Origin: Perlabentimonas sp034003245 | Lineage (GTDB): Bacteria; Bacteroidota; Bacteroidia; Bacteroidales; Tenuifilaceae | Direction: 5' to 3' | Length of the DNA stretch: 64,000 nt | Assembly: GCA_034003245.1 (NCBI GenBank) | Contig: JAVEYY010000011.1 | Coordinates: 1 to 64,000 of the forward strand | Part shown: positions 51,841-61,036 of the stretch, piece by piece | How the letters are laid out: every line of letters begins with the position of its first letter | Position numbering within the stretch: the stretch's first letter is position 1 | The notes under the pieces: model-generated | Seen by the model: the letters and a program-made list of their open reading frames with translations, nothing else | What the model was told of the DNA's origin: nothing | Databases searched by the model: none | Translations under genes and position numbers: made by a program

Positions 51841-53421
51841 ATGAAAACATCAACCACAATGTTAGCCTTTGTACTCATTCTAATACAAATGCATGTTTTT
51901 GGGGCAATGGAGTCATCCCTAAGTCCAATTAATTCAAGAACGGACACACTAAATCAAACAAATAATCTACGACTATCACCAAAAGCAGAAACATTAGAAA
52001 CATTTAATCTTGCTTCATTTAAATTACCTTACATTAAGTATCATAGCCTTGACTTAATCTTTTACACGAGTAACGAAAGCAGGTCAGACTCATGGAAAGA
52101 TACAACAGGTTATAAGTATAATTTCAGCGATATATATTCAAACATTACAGCTAGAGCCAATTACTCAAAATCTATTAACACACCTACTGAACAATCTCTG
52201 TACTCCTTAACATCAAGATTTTTCGTTTATCCATACTCAGAAACTAAAAAGAATATAGATAATAGCCAAACAAATCTAACCCATCACTTTTCGACAGGGG
52301 CTCATATAACTGGCACCTCACATAATAGGTATTACATTAGCGCTCCTGTTTTTATAGAGTTAGGATCATCATTAGGGGTATCCCAAAATCGTCGCCTTAA
52401 TAAAAATATTGCAAAAGATAGTAATGAGAATCCATTTCATGAAAATAGTTCTAAGGCCAATACAACTAATATAGTTGCCAACCTTGAAATTGGGCTAGGT
52501 TCTGGCAGAATTGAAGAGGTAACGGATGCGCAACTAGCATTATTTATATTAAAGGAATTAAAAAAAGAAAATCGGTTATTAAGGGAACCAAATTTTGAAG
52601 AGATATATAAACTAGCGGAGTTAATGTCTCAAAAAAGAAACCAACGATTCTTTGACAATCGCCACAAAATCATAGATCAGGTGAAAGCAATAGATTCTTT
52701 TTTAACCTCATTGGGTTTATCTAATCAACCGGATGCATCATACTTTACTACCATATACGACAACTGGCAATTCGCAAACAACCCCAGTAGATCATCTGGT
52801 TTTAGGATTTCAGGGGGGGCTCAGCTTAACTACACTTTTTCTCAAACTATCAACAACATAGAACTTATAATACCAATCCAGGATAACGAAGTAAATGAAT
52901 ATACCAATAATCTATTAAATTACGGCGTATGGCTAAAACTTGTTAATGAAAAACCTATTAATCACTATTGGCAGAGAACTATAATTGCAGACTTTAATTA
53001 TATAATTAGAAATTACTCATACTTCTCAACAAATAATCAGAAGTATAAATGGGGACAAGACAATCTTGAACTAAATTTAAATGCTTCGGCCGGGTATTAT
53101 CCCTCAACTCGGACCTATTTAAACATTGGACTTGAATGCGGCAGTCAACTATATAATTTGAATAGATTTGCTAACCTATCGAATTCCGAATATGATGAGA
53201 ATTCAAAACATCTACAAATATATATGGGTCCAACTGTAGTCGGGTACTACTACATATCACCTAAAGTTCGCTTTAACATCAGAGGAAAGTTAACCTATAA
53301 CTTTTTCAACTCCAATGATTTTAATCTAATCACCCCGCCACCAGGGTTGGGATTCACATATGTTAAGGCTAACATAATTGGGGCATATCTATTTGCAAGT
53401 CTAGAATACGCCATATTTTAG
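51841..53421 (+). CDS. Outer-membrane-type beta-rich protein, unknown family
   Basis: 526 residues with a signal peptide (about 1-20). The N-terminal half alternates hydrophobic and polar residues like beta strands. A helical middle (about 225-300; ALFILKELKKENRLL...SQKRNQRFFDNRHKIIDQVKAIDSFL, shown with a break) is followed by another beta-rich part ending in an aromatic-rich strand (YLFASLEYAIF). From memory, similar Bacteroidota outer-membrane proteins share this RNxRFFDxR region and have no known function. The gene is more A/T-rich than its neighbours, which suggests transfer. Confidence 0.7.
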   Translation: MKTSTTMLAFVLILIQMHVFGAMESSLSPINSRTDTLNQTNNLRLSPKAETLETFNLASFKLPYIKYHSLDLIFYTSNESRSDSWKDTTGYKYNFSDIYSNITARANYSKSINTPTEQSLYSLTSRFFVYPYSETKKNIDNSQTNLTHHFSTGAHITGTSHNRYYISAPVFIELGSSLGVSQNRRLNKNIAKDSNENPFHENSSKANTTNIVANLEIGLGSGRIEEVTDAQLALFILKELKKENRLLREPNFEEIYKLAELMSQKRNQRFFDNRHKIIDQVKAIDSFLTSLGLSNQPDASYFTTIYDNWQFANNPSRSSGFRISGGAQLNYTFSQTINNIELIIPIQDNEVNEYTNNLLNYGVWLKLVNEKPINHYWQRTIIADFNYIIRNYSYFSTNNQKYKWGQDNLELNLNASAGYYPSTRTYLNIGLECGSQLYNLNRFANLSNSEYDENSKHLQIYMGPTVVGYYYISPKVRFNIRGKLTYNFFNSNDFNLITPPPGLGFTYVKANIIGAYLFASLEYAIF

Positions 53422-53436
53422 TCATTGGTAGTTATC

Positions 53437-53463
53437 AAAAAGGCGAGTTAAACTCGCCTTTTT
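53437..53463. terminator. Bidirectional terminator between convergent genes
   Basis: Stem AAAAAGGCGAGT/ACTCGCCTTTTT with a 3-base loop (TAA), ending one base before the DUF3108 stop. Confidence 0.92.
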
Positions 53464-54291
53464 CTATTCAATTTTCGAAGTTAATTGGTGTTTTAACCCT
53501 TGCCAGCTAGCTATCCGCGCTCTAACCGTGCCAACCCTAATGGGCGATTCGACGTAAACCGGAATTCGGTTAGGATCGTCGGTTACCCAAACATATAGAA
53601 ATTGCCCCTCCTTGAAAACATCGCCGGCAACAAGTTCAACCCTAAATTTTAGCGTTTTAAATGGGCCTGCACCCTTTACCTTTTTATTCTCACGGGCCAA
53701 AAAGGTGTACTTGACATTGTATATCTCTCGATCGAGAATAACATCAACAGGGAAACTCTGCCCAACTTTTATACTTTCAAATTTTAAATTACGAGCCACA
53801 TAGATTGCAGTTACCACATCGTAGATACGAGGCTTAACTTGTATTGTGTAAAATCGATTTTGTCCTCCCCTCCTTCGGATTCGGGCATTCACCTCATTTT
53901 TGTCCCAATCAAATGTATACTGATTCTCCTTAGTGTAGCCTCCCTCATTTATATCGCGATTAAAGTACAAGGGTTGTAGGGTTGTTGGATCGACCCACGA
54001 TTCGTATACATCACGAACCCTAAAAAACCAATCGTAAAAAGGGTATGAGTTACCCGTTGTGCGAAGATGAAGGGTTTCCCTGTCAAACATTGTGTCGCGG
54101 GTTACGGCAAAATGGGCTTCGCCCACATCGGTCCACACAAAAAGCCAAGTGTAGCTAACTACGTAGGTTATCTGCTCGTCGTGTATAAAAGAGGTGTTCT
54201 TAACATGGCAAAAATCCTGATCCTGTGCTAATGAGAATTGATTAAGCAGTATAAAATGCAATAGGAGAATATGGGTAAAACGGATTGGCAC
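53464..54291 (-). CDS. DUF3108 domain-containing exported protein
   Basis: 275 residues with a signal peptide (about 1-22; LLLHFILLNQFSLAQ). The DUF3108 domain begins near FIHDEQITYVVSYTWLFVWTDVG. It is beta-rich and has the family's YESWVDPTTLQPLYFNRDINEGGY stretch. The family is probably periplasmic and of unknown function. The start is a GTG at 54291, accepted because the signal peptide begins there. Confidence 0.85.
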   Translation of the reverse strand: MPIRFTHILLLHFILLNQFSLAQDQDFCHVKNTSFIHDEQITYVVSYTWLFVWTDVGEAHFAVTRDTMFDRETLHLRTTGNSYPFYDWFFRVRDVYESWVDPTTLQPLYFNRDINEGGYTKENQYTFDWDKNEVNARIRRRGGQNRFYTIQVKPRIYDVVTAIYVARNLKFESIKVGQSFPVDVILDREIYNVKYTFLARENKKVKGAGPFKTLKFRVELVAGDVFKEGQFLYVWVTDDPNRIPVYVESPIRVGTVRARIASWQGLKHQLTSKIE

Positions 54292-54384
54292 TTTTCAAAA
54301 AAATCATTAGATTTATTCGAGAAAAGTAATCCTCTTTTTTAAGAAAACAAAACCTAAAAGGTAGGTTGGTTTGTCAAGAACTGC

Positions 54385-54392
54385 TAATTTTG
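54385..54392 (+). promoter_or_regulatory. Promoter -7 element (TAATTTTG) for the ClC gene
   Basis: An exact TAnnTTTG match 24 bases before the ATG. A TTTG lies at 54370 but is closer than usual. Confidence 0.55.
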
Positions 54393-54415
54393 CGTTCCTA
54401 ATTAAAAAATAACCG

Positions 54416-56194
54416 ATGAGGATAAACGTAAGCAAAGTTTTATATTCCTGGCTCCTTGCTCTTCAACGACTAGGGCAGCAAAGGCTTATCCTTATCCTTA
54501 GCTGCGTTATTGGAATACTAAGTGGACTGGCGGCTGTGGTACTAAAGAATACAGTTCATTTTACCCGTGATTTCCTACAGCGGATAATGGAGCAAGGAAC
54601 CTTGGGCTACCTTTACCTTGCGCTTCCGGGGATTGGAATAATCATTACCGTGCTATACATCAAATATTTTGTTAAGGATAACATTGGGCATGGTATTACA
54701 CGTATACTCTATGCTATTTCACGCAAAGGGAGCAAACTTAAACGACACAACACTTACTCTTCCATAGTTTCGAGCACCATAACCATTGGCTTTGGCGGAT
54801 CAGTTGGGGCCGAGGCACCCATTGTACTTACTGGCGCTGCCATTGGGTCAAATATTGGTCAGCTTTTTAAGCTTAATTACAAGACCATTACCCTTATGCT
54901 TGGGTGTGGTGCAGCTGCCGCAATTGCATCAATCTTTAAAGCTCCGTTGGCGGGTCTAATTTTTACCCTAGAGGTGTTGATGCTCGACTTGACTATGGCC
55001 TCAATTGTGCCTCTACTTATTGCCGCCGTAACTGCAACTATGGTCTCGTACTTTCTTGTTGGTCGCGATGTGACCTTTGCCTTCGAAATTGTTGAACCAT
55101 TTGCTCTATACAAAATTCCATTTTTCATTCTACTTGGTATTTTTTGCGGGCTTCTCGCCTTCTACTTCACCCGAACTACGCTTCGACTCGAGGGGAAATT
55201 TGCTGCCATAACCAATGTATACAAAAAGGTTCTACTTGGTTCACTGGGTTTGGGCTTGCTTATCTTCCTATTCCCTCCACTTTACGGCGAAGGTTTCGAC
55301 ACACTCCAATCGCTATTTAACGGCGAACCCTCGGCAATACTCAATAACAGCTTGCTGTACCAGTTTAGGGATAATGTCTGGATAATTCTCATCTTCCTAG
55401 CACTTCTGCTAGTATTTAAGGTTTATGCTATGGCTGCAACAACGGGCGCAGGAGGAATTGGGGGCATTTTTGCTCCTACGCTTTTTATAGGTGGTGTTGC
55501 AGGCTATTTTTTATCTAAAATATTAAACAATACTGTAGGCACTTCGCTAAACGAGGGGAACTTTACGCTTGTGGGTATGGCTGGAATGATGGCTGCTGTT
55601 ATGCACGCCCCTCTAACCGCTATTTTCCTAATAGCCGAACTAACTGGAGGATACGCATTGTTTATCCCACTGATGATTACTTCAACCATTGCCTACATCA
55701 CCATAATGTACTTCGAGCCGCACTCCATCTATACCAAGCGACTGGCCGCTAGAGGTGAACTTATTACGCACCATAAGGATAAAGCCGTGCTCACCCTACT
55801 CAAACTTGGCCATGTAGTTGAGAACGACTTCAGCACCATAAATCCCAACGAAACCCTTGGCAAATTGGTTCAAACCATTAGCAAATCGAGGCGGAACATT
55901 TTTCCTGTTGTCGATTCGGAGGGAATACTACTTGGTATAGTTTTACTTGATGATGTTCGTGAGCTGATGTTCGACTCCGATAAGTATGAGAGTACACGGG
56001 TAAAAGATCTTATGTCGGTTGCCCCGGAATACATTGCCATTGACGAACCCATGGACAGGGTAATGGATAAGTTTGAATCGACAGGGGCATGGAATTTACC
56101 AGTTATCGACAAAGGGAAATACATTGGTTTTGTATCAAAATCCAAGATATTCTCGGCCTACCGAAATGTGTTAGTGCAATTCTCCGACGAGTAG
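54416..56194 (+). CDS. ClC-type chloride channel/antiporter with CBS domains
   Basis: 592 residues. The membrane domain (about 20-430) shows the selectivity and gating motifs: GHGITRIL (about 90-97), GGSVGAEAPIVLTG containing the gating Glu (about 124-137), and GAGGIGGIFAPTLFIGG (about 343-359). A tandem CBS region follows (about 452-590; RRNIFPVVDSEGILLGIVLLDDV and GAWNLPVIDKGKYIGFVSKS), which may bind nucleotides. ClC proteins exchange Cl- for H+ or conduct Cl-. Convergent with the Crp-type gene. Confidence 0.93.
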   Translation: MRINVSKVLYSWLLALQRLGQQRLILILSCVIGILSGLAAVVLKNTVHFTRDFLQRIMEQGTLGYLYLALPGIGIIITVLYIKYFVKDNIGHGITRILYAISRKGSKLKRHNTYSSIVSSTITIGFGGSVGAEAPIVLTGAAIGSNIGQLFKLNYKTITLMLGCGAAAAIASIFKAPLAGLIFTLEVLMLDLTMASIVPLLIAAVTATMVSYFLVGRDVTFAFEIVEPFALYKIPFFILLGIFCGLLAFYFTRTTLRLEGKFAAITNVYKKVLLGSLGLGLLIFLFPPLYGEGFDTLQSLFNGEPSAILNNSLLYQFRDNVWIILIFLALLLVFKVYAMAATTGAGGIGGIFAPTLFIGGVAGYFLSKILNNTVGTSLNEGNFTLVGMAGMMAAVMHAPLTAIFLIAELTGGYALFIPLMITSTIAYITIMYFEPHSIYTKRLAARGELITHHKDKAVLTLLKLGHVVENDFSTINPNETLGKLVQTISKSRRNIFPVVDSEGILLGIVLLDDVRELMFDSDKYESTRVKDLMSVAPEYIAIDEPMDRVMDKFESTGAWNLPVIDKGKYIGFVSKSKIFSAYRNVLVQFSDE

Positions 56195-56200
56195 CGCTCG

Positions 56201-56887
56201 CTAGCTGTACTTTGCCAACTCCTCAAGCCTATTTAAATTAAGAATCTCGATTGTTTTGCCATTAATGGCAATAATATTCTCGGAGTTAAACTCGGCCAAC
56301 ACCCTTATCACATTCTCGCGCGAAAAGCCAATCATGTGAGCCATCTCCAAACGGCTAACTAACAGATTAAAACTCGCGGAACGGTGCACATGGGTAGATA
56401 GATGAATTAGCTGCTTGGCCAAACGGCCACGAATATTATTCTGCGATGCGCTCCTTAGCTTATCAAGCAAAGGAATTACAAAGGCATTATTACCATGATC
56501 AACAATAGCCTGCGCAAACTTGGGATTCGCCTTTAGCATCTGTTTTAGTGATTCTACTGGAACAAAAACAACTTTGGCATCGGTTAATGTAACAATTGAA
56601 AACAGGTGTTTCTCAACCGAAAGCATTATGGGTAGGCCAATAAAGTTTGCTCCACTTTCAATGTCGATGATAAAGTCTCTTTTACCCTCCTGGATCTCCA
56701 ACTTTACAAATCCCTCGAGGAGTAAAACCATATGTGTTGCAAATTCGCCCCTTTTTACTACGGTCTCTCGCTTACGGTACTCAACCAGCGTCGATTTATC
56801 AAATAGTTCGACAATTTCTGTGTTAGTCAGCCCTTCGTAGAGCCAATGCCCGGCTAGTTCCTCGTATCCTTGTTTAACTTGATTCAT
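56201..56887 (-). CDS. Crp/Fnr family transcriptional regulator
   Basis: About 228 residues. An N-terminal cyclic-nucleotide-binding-type beta domain (about 20-125; LLLEGFVKLEIQEGKRDFIIDIESGANFIGLPIML) is joined to a C-terminal helix-turn-helix (about 160-225; RLEMAHMIGFSRENVIRVLAEFNSENII). It lacks the Cys clusters of FNR, so its signal is not evident. The ATG at 56887 gives MNQVKQGYEEL; an ATG four codons earlier (56899) is also possible. Confidence 0.9.
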   Translation of the reverse strand: MNQVKQGYEELAGHWLYEGLTNTEIVELFDKSTLVEYRKRETVVKRGEFATHMVLLLEGFVKLEIQEGKRDFIIDIESGANFIGLPIMLSVEKHLFSIVTLTDAKVVFVPVESLKQMLKANPKFAQAIVDHGNNAFVIPLLDKLRSASQNNIRGRLAKQLIHLSTHVHRSASFNLLVSRLEMAHMIGFSRENVIRVLAEFNSENIIAINGKTIEILNLNRLEELAKYS

Positions 56888-56899
56888 AAAAGATATCAT

Positions 56900-57260
56900 T
56901 TAATGGTAACAGCACTTTATTTAGCAATATTTATCTATATATATATATTATACGATTACCACTATTTAAGTTACCCAACACACCTTAAATTATGACCAAT
57001 AGCACAAGTCCTGATGGCAAACCCAACATTCTTTTTGACCAACGGTAAAAATTAAAACCTTAAAATTGAGCCCAATTTGGAACATGGCTACATTGGAGCG
57101 GAAAATTGCAGATTATAAGAAAGAAACTCTTCCTAGTCAGATAGAAAACTGCCTACTTCCATATTCCCAAAACGTTAACGTTTAACAAATAAACAATAAA
57201 AAAAATTTAGCGATATTATAAAGCATAACATTAGTAACTATTCCCCAAACTCAATCAAAT
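56900..57260. other. Intergenic region upstream of a response regulator
   Basis: 361 bases. It holds an AT dinucleotide run at about 56935-56950 and a 14-base perfect palindrome AAACGTTAACGTTT at 57170-57183, 78 bases before the response-regulator start. No open frame. Confidence 0.5.
57170..57183. promoter_or_regulatory. Perfect palindrome, possible operator
   Basis: AAACGTTAACGTTT is self-complementary over 14 bases. Its position upstream of a regulator gene suggests a dimeric protein-binding site, but no other copy was located in this window. Confidence 0.35.
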
Positions 57261-57620
57261 GTGAAAACAATTCTTGTAATTGAAGATGATAATGTAAGCC
57301 GACGGTTTTTGAGCGAAATGCTTAAAGCAAGAGATATTAAGGTTGAATTCGCAAAAAACGGACAGGAATCAATGGATTATTTTAGCACCAATCCAATCCC
57401 AAATTTGGTACTAATGGATTTAAGGCTACCCGATGTAAACGGCATCGACCTCACCGAGCAATTGCTCAGAAAACACCCAACACTAAACGTAATTGCACAA
57501 ACAGCATATGTTGATGCCAACACCCAGGAACGTTGCGAAGCAGTTGGCATGAAAGGCTTTTTGGCCAAACCAATAAAAACAGACACGCTTAACACTATAC
57601 TCGACAAATTTATGCTTTAA
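57261..57620 (+). CDS. Single-domain CheY-like response regulator
   Basis: 119 residues, receiver domain only. Acidic pocket EDD (residues 8-10), phosphoacceptor Asp53 (in VLMDLRLPDVNG), Thr/Ala near residue 81 (AQTAYVDANT) and the conserved Lys103 in FLAKPIKTD. No output domain. No histidine kinase nearby. The start is a GTG at 57261; the ATG overlapping it is in another frame. It lies 62 bases before glyA. Confidence 0.88.
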   Translation: MKTILVIEDDNVSRRFLSEMLKARDIKVEFAKNGQESMDYFSTNPIPNLVLMDLRLPDVNGIDLTEQLLRKHPTLNVIAQTAYVDANTQERCEAVGMKGFLAKPIKTDTLNTILDKFML

Positions 57621-57682
57621 CTATGCTTTTAAATAGTTTTAATAACCGCACTAAAACTATTACTTTTACAAAAAAAATCGAT

Positions 57683-58963
57683 ATGCAAAGAGACAATACA
57701 GTTTTTAACCTGATAGACCAGGAAAAGCAACGCCAGATGCACGGCATTGAACTAATTGCATCGGAAAACTTTGTTAGCCCACAGGTACTTGAGGCCATGG
57801 GATCGGTGCTTACTAATAAGTACGCCGAGGGATACCCAGGCGCTCGTTACTATGGCGGATGCCAAATTGTGGATCAGACCGAACAGCTAGCCATCGACAG
57901 GCTTAAGGAACTATTTGGCGCCGAGTACGCCAACGTTCAACCTCACTCCGGAGCCCAAGCCAACATGGCTGTTTTCATGGCAGTGCTTCAGCCAGGCGAC
58001 ACTTTCCTCGGATTAGATCTCTCGCACGGGGGACACCTGTCGCACGGGTCACCTGTTAACATGTCGGGAATTTGGTACAACGCTGTTTCGTACGAAGTAA
58101 AAAAAGATACCGAAACCGTTGATTACGATCAAATGGAGCGATTAGCCCTTGAGCATAAACCCAAGCTAATTGTGGGTGGAGCCTCAGCTTACTCGCGAGA
58201 ATGGGACTACAAGCGCATGCGCGAAATTGCCGACAAAATTGGGGCAATCCTAATGATCGATATGGCACACCCAGCGGGCTTAATAGCTGCCGGATTGTTG
58301 GATAACCCAGTAAAGCATGCTCATATTGTAACCTCCACAACCCACAAAACGCTGCGCGGCCCACGTGGTGGAATTATCCTTATGGGTAAAGATTTTGAAA
58401 ATCCTTGGGGTTTAACTACACCCAAAGGACAAGTTAAAATGATGTCGCAAATCCTAAACAGCAGTGTATTCCCAGGCGTTCAGGGTGGCCCGCTGGAGCA
58501 TGTAATAGCCTCCAAAGCGGTTGCCTTTGGCGAAGCGCTACAACCCGAGTATAAGCAGTACCAAACTCAGGTTAAGAAAAATGCAGCTGCTATGGCCAAT
58601 GCGTTTATCGCAAAGGGTTACAAGGTAGTTTCGGGTGGAACCGACAACCACTCTATGCTTATTGACCTTAGACCCAAATTCCCTGAAGTAACCGGCAAAA
58701 AAGTTGAAAACACCCTTGTACTTGCCGATATAACGATCAACAAGAACATGGTGCCCTTCGATTCACGCTCGCCATTCCAAACCTCAGGCATCCGCGTAGG
58801 TACTCCAGCCATCACCACGCGTGGTCTTAAGGAGGAGCATATGCCAATAATTGTTGATTTAATTGACGAGGTAATCTCCAATATCGACGACGAAAAGGTA
58901 ATTGCAGCCGTTCGCGAAAAGGTGAATAAACTAATGCACGAGTTCCCACTATTTGCTTGGTAG
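57683..58963 (+). CDS. glyA: Serine hydroxymethyltransferase
   Basis: 426 residues, as usual. It converts serine and tetrahydrofolate to glycine and methylene-tetrahydrofolate. PLP Lys is in VTSTTHKTLRGPRGG (about residues 217-231), the YPGARYYGG motif is at about 50-58 and DMAHPAGLIAAG near 194-205. The ATG at 57683 gives the family start MQRDNTVFNLI; the frame extends 20 codons upstream without family character. Confidence 0.97.
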   Translation: MQRDNTVFNLIDQEKQRQMHGIELIASENFVSPQVLEAMGSVLTNKYAEGYPGARYYGGCQIVDQTEQLAIDRLKELFGAEYANVQPHSGAQANMAVFMAVLQPGDTFLGLDLSHGGHLSHGSPVNMSGIWYNAVSYEVKKDTETVDYDQMERLALEHKPKLIVGGASAYSREWDYKRMREIADKIGAILMIDMAHPAGLIAAGLLDNPVKHAHIVTSTTHKTLRGPRGGIILMGKDFENPWGLTTPKGQVKMMSQILNSSVFPGVQGGPLEHVIASKAVAFGEALQPEYKQYQTQVKKNAAAMANAFIAKGYKVVSGGTDNHSMLIDLRPKFPEVTGKKVENTLVLADITINKNMVPFDSRSPFQTSGIRVGTPAITTRGLKEEHMPIIVDLIDEVISNIDDEKVIAAVREKVNKLMHEFPLFAW

Positions 58964-58990
58964 GCATAAGAACTTCAATAATTTTTAAAG

Positions 58991-59020
58991 CCCCGGGGAT
59001 ATTTCTCGGGGTTTTTCTTT
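58991..59020 (+). terminator. Terminator after glyA
   Basis: Stem CCCCG/CGGGG with an 11-base loop and a T-rich tail, 27 bases past the stop. Confidence 0.85.
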
Positions 59021-59059
59021 TTTTTATACCGCATCGTAGCTACGATTTTTCAAAATCAT

Positions 59060-59067
59060 TACCTTTG
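59060..59067 (+). promoter_or_regulatory. Promoter -7 element (TACCTTTG)
   Basis: An exact TAnnTTTG match 25 bases before the ATG of the PH-like membrane protein. Confidence 0.6.
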
Positions 59068-59091
59068 GTACATTCTTAACCCCTTCAACCT

Positions 59092-59586
59092 ATGGAACCC
59101 TTTAATATCAACCTAAACCAAATGGCCGAAACCAGTGGACGCTACAGGCGATTCCTGATTATTTTGGCCTCCGCTTTAATAATTATCGCTGCAGTATCCT
59201 TTGCCATTTTTTACAGCAAGCACGATCCCAAGGAGTGGATCTTCATCATCTTTGGAATTTATGCATTAATTTTTATCTACTTTGCTTACGTTGGCTACAA
59301 GGCAAAACTATACTTTAAAGCCGATGATTTTGCAATTGAGTACCAGTTTGGCTTCTTTATGAAAACACCCAGTGCCGTTATCTGGGAAACCATTTCAAAA
59401 GTTAAGTTGGGGCCAACATACATCACTTTTTTCAAGCGTTCGGGCAAGGGAAAAAAGGTGCAGATTGGCTGGTTACCCTACGCCAAAGTTATTGAGATAA
59501 AGGATAGAATTAAAAGCTATAGCGAAGGCAAGGGAATTGCCGTTGAGGTTGCTGAGTTCAGCAAGGAACACTCACCTACCGAATAA
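59092..59586 (+). CDS. Small membrane protein with a PH-like domain
   Basis: 164 residues. Two membrane segments (about 20-43 and 48-69) are followed by a beta-rich region (about 74-140; YFKADDFAIEYQFGFF...VIWETISKVKLGPTYITFF) with the pattern of bacterial PH-like domains, and a helical tail. Function unknown. It overlaps the convergent next gene by 15 bases. Confidence 0.65.
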   Translation: MEPFNINLNQMAETSGRYRRFLIILASALIIIAAVSFAIFYSKHDPKEWIFIIFGIYALIFIYFAYVGYKAKLYFKADDFAIEYQFGFFMKTPSAVIWETISKVKLGPTYITFFKRSGKGKKVQIGWLPYAKVIEIKDRIKSYSEGKGIAVEVAEFSKEHSPTE

Positions 59587-60336
59587 TCTCGCCAATACGC
59601 TACTCTTTGGCCGGTCGGCTCGGGTTGTGAAATTTGAGCAGCCCGGTTCGTTCTTTGTCCTAGTTTTGGCAGGGATATGCTGTTTCATCTCTCGGTTATA
59701 TACACTTTGGGGATAGAGTAACGCAATTAGTTCCTTCTCGTTTACTGGTGGTTGTACATTTAAAGCCAACATTGGCTTTGTTGTTTCGACTTTGGTTTTT
59801 GGTATGAGTATGGGCAAACTAAATTTCCGAATTGGTAGCGCAGCGAGCATTTCTAATTTGTAATTTATCACAATGCCATGAAAAAGTTGAGTTGCCTCTT
59901 CCCCATTTATGCAATTTGTTTGCATTACCAATCGCCAGCTTATTTCACGGCTATTTAATGTTGGGTCGTGCTGAAACAACTCTTTTAACCTATTCGCCAG
60001 CAAATCATAGTAGTTGGTTTGCCAATCCTCTTTGCTAAATGGGTACTTAGTGTATACAATGTCGATGCTAACAGGCTCAAAACCTGTCAAATTCCTTATT
60101 AATTCAGGTTGATTTGCAAAACGATGCTGCGCATATCCATTCTCAAGGCTCACAACATAAGCAGAGGTATCCCTAGTAAAAGTATCAACATAAACTAGCT
60201 CCAACATATTATCGAACCACGCAGCGTGCTGAATGGGGCTATTCAACACATCTGTTGAAAACCGTGGCGGTTTCTGACCTAAGGTAACATACGAGGCAAA
60301 AAGGAAAAAAGTGAGTGGTAAAACAAACCTATGCAT
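59572..60336 (-). CDS. Exported protein of unknown family
   Basis: 254 residues with a signal peptide (about 1-19; LTFFLFASYVTLGQ). No family is recognised. The first part is beta-like (LELVYVDTFTRDTSAYVVSLENGYAQHRF, broken here), followed by KEDWQTNYYDLLANRLKELF and a basic, low-complexity tail (TKNEPGCSNFTTRADRPKSS). A -7 motif lies at 60370. Probably periplasmic. Confidence 0.6.
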   Translation of the reverse strand: MHRFVLPLTFFLFASYVTLGQKPPRFSTDVLNSPIQHAAWFDNMLELVYVDTFTRDTSAYVVSLENGYAQHRFANQPELIRNLTGFEPVSIDIVYTKYPFSKEDWQTNYYDLLANRLKELFQHDPTLNSREISWRLVMQTNCINGEEATQLFHGIVINYKLEMLAALPIRKFSLPILIPKTKVETTKPMLALNVQPPVNEKELIALLYPQSVYNREMKQHIPAKTRTKNEPGCSNFTTRADRPKSSVLARLFGR

Positions 60337-60369
60337 ATACTAGTGGATTCGCAAATTAAACTGGTAACG

Positions 60370-60377
60370 CAAAAATA
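60370..60377 (-). promoter_or_regulatory. Promoter -7 element (TATTTTTG) for the exported protein
   Basis: CAAAAATA on the plus strand, 34 bases before the ATG of the minus-strand gene. Confidence 0.5.
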
Positions 60378-60471
60378 GCCAACAAATTATAGAAAACTCA
60401 CAAAATAAAGACAATTTAAACTGGCACGAAATATGTAACTCTGTGCATTTGTAAACAAAACAAGAGCAACT

Positions 60472-60960
60472 ATGAAAAGGATACTAATGATTATAATGGT
60501 ATTTTTTCCGATCATTTCATGGGGACAATCGGTTCCAGGTTGGGTAAAAAATCCTCCTAAATCGAACGGAAAAATTTACGCCGTTGGAGTTGGCACATCA
60601 GGAAGCGCTGAAATTGCTGAGCGAAAGGCAAAAATGGAGGCCAGTGTGAATTTGGCTGAGCAACTCGAAACAGCGGTAGTATCGGTAACAACTAAATTTG
60701 AACCGGTTGTGCGTCGCAATAAGACGCTTACCGAAAAGGTTAAGGTAGTACGTAAAACTGTTGTAGCAACACTACAGAACACTCAGGTTTCACAAAAATT
60801 CGCAACCGAGGAGAATGGAATTCACAAGGTTTACGTGCTTATGGAGATGCCCCGAAAAAATGTGAACAGGTCAATTATTGATCAGGTTGAAAAGGATAAA
60901 GAGCTCCATAAGGCACTATCCAATTCGAAAGCCTACAAGAAAGTGATTGCCGAGCAGTAG
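60472..60960 (+). CDS. LPP20-like exported protein
   Basis: 162 residues with a signal peptide (about 1-19; MKRILMIIMVFFPIISWGQ), without a lipobox Cys. WVKNPPKSNGKIYAVGVG (about 23-40) and the alanine-rich helix AEIAERKAKMEASVNLAEQL are typical of the LPP20/FlgT-like family. Function unknown; family members are often in the outer membrane or periplasm. Confidence 0.75.
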   Translation: MKRILMIIMVFFPIISWGQSVPGWVKNPPKSNGKIYAVGVGTSGSAEIAERKAKMEASVNLAEQLETAVVSVTTKFEPVVRRNKTLTEKVKVVRKTVVATLQNTQVSQKFATEENGIHKVYVLMEMPRKNVNRSIIDQVEKDKELHKALSNSKAYKKVIAEQ

Positions 60961-60984
60961 CAATACCTCCAACTTAAAACAACA

Positions 60985-61016
60985 TAGGGCGATATCAAGA
61001 ATTTGATATCGCCCTA
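60985..61016. terminator. Bidirectional terminator
   Basis: A perfect 13-bp stem TAGGGCGATATCA/TGATATCGCCCTA with a 6-base loop, between the convergent LPP20-like and phosphomannomutase genes. Confidence 0.9.
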
Positions 61017-61036
61017 TTTATGCACACCTAAATCGA

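Noticed and set aside
56935..56950. AT dinucleotide run as a replication or recombination signal
   Set aside because: Too short and isolated; no DnaA-box cluster or origin gene is nearby.
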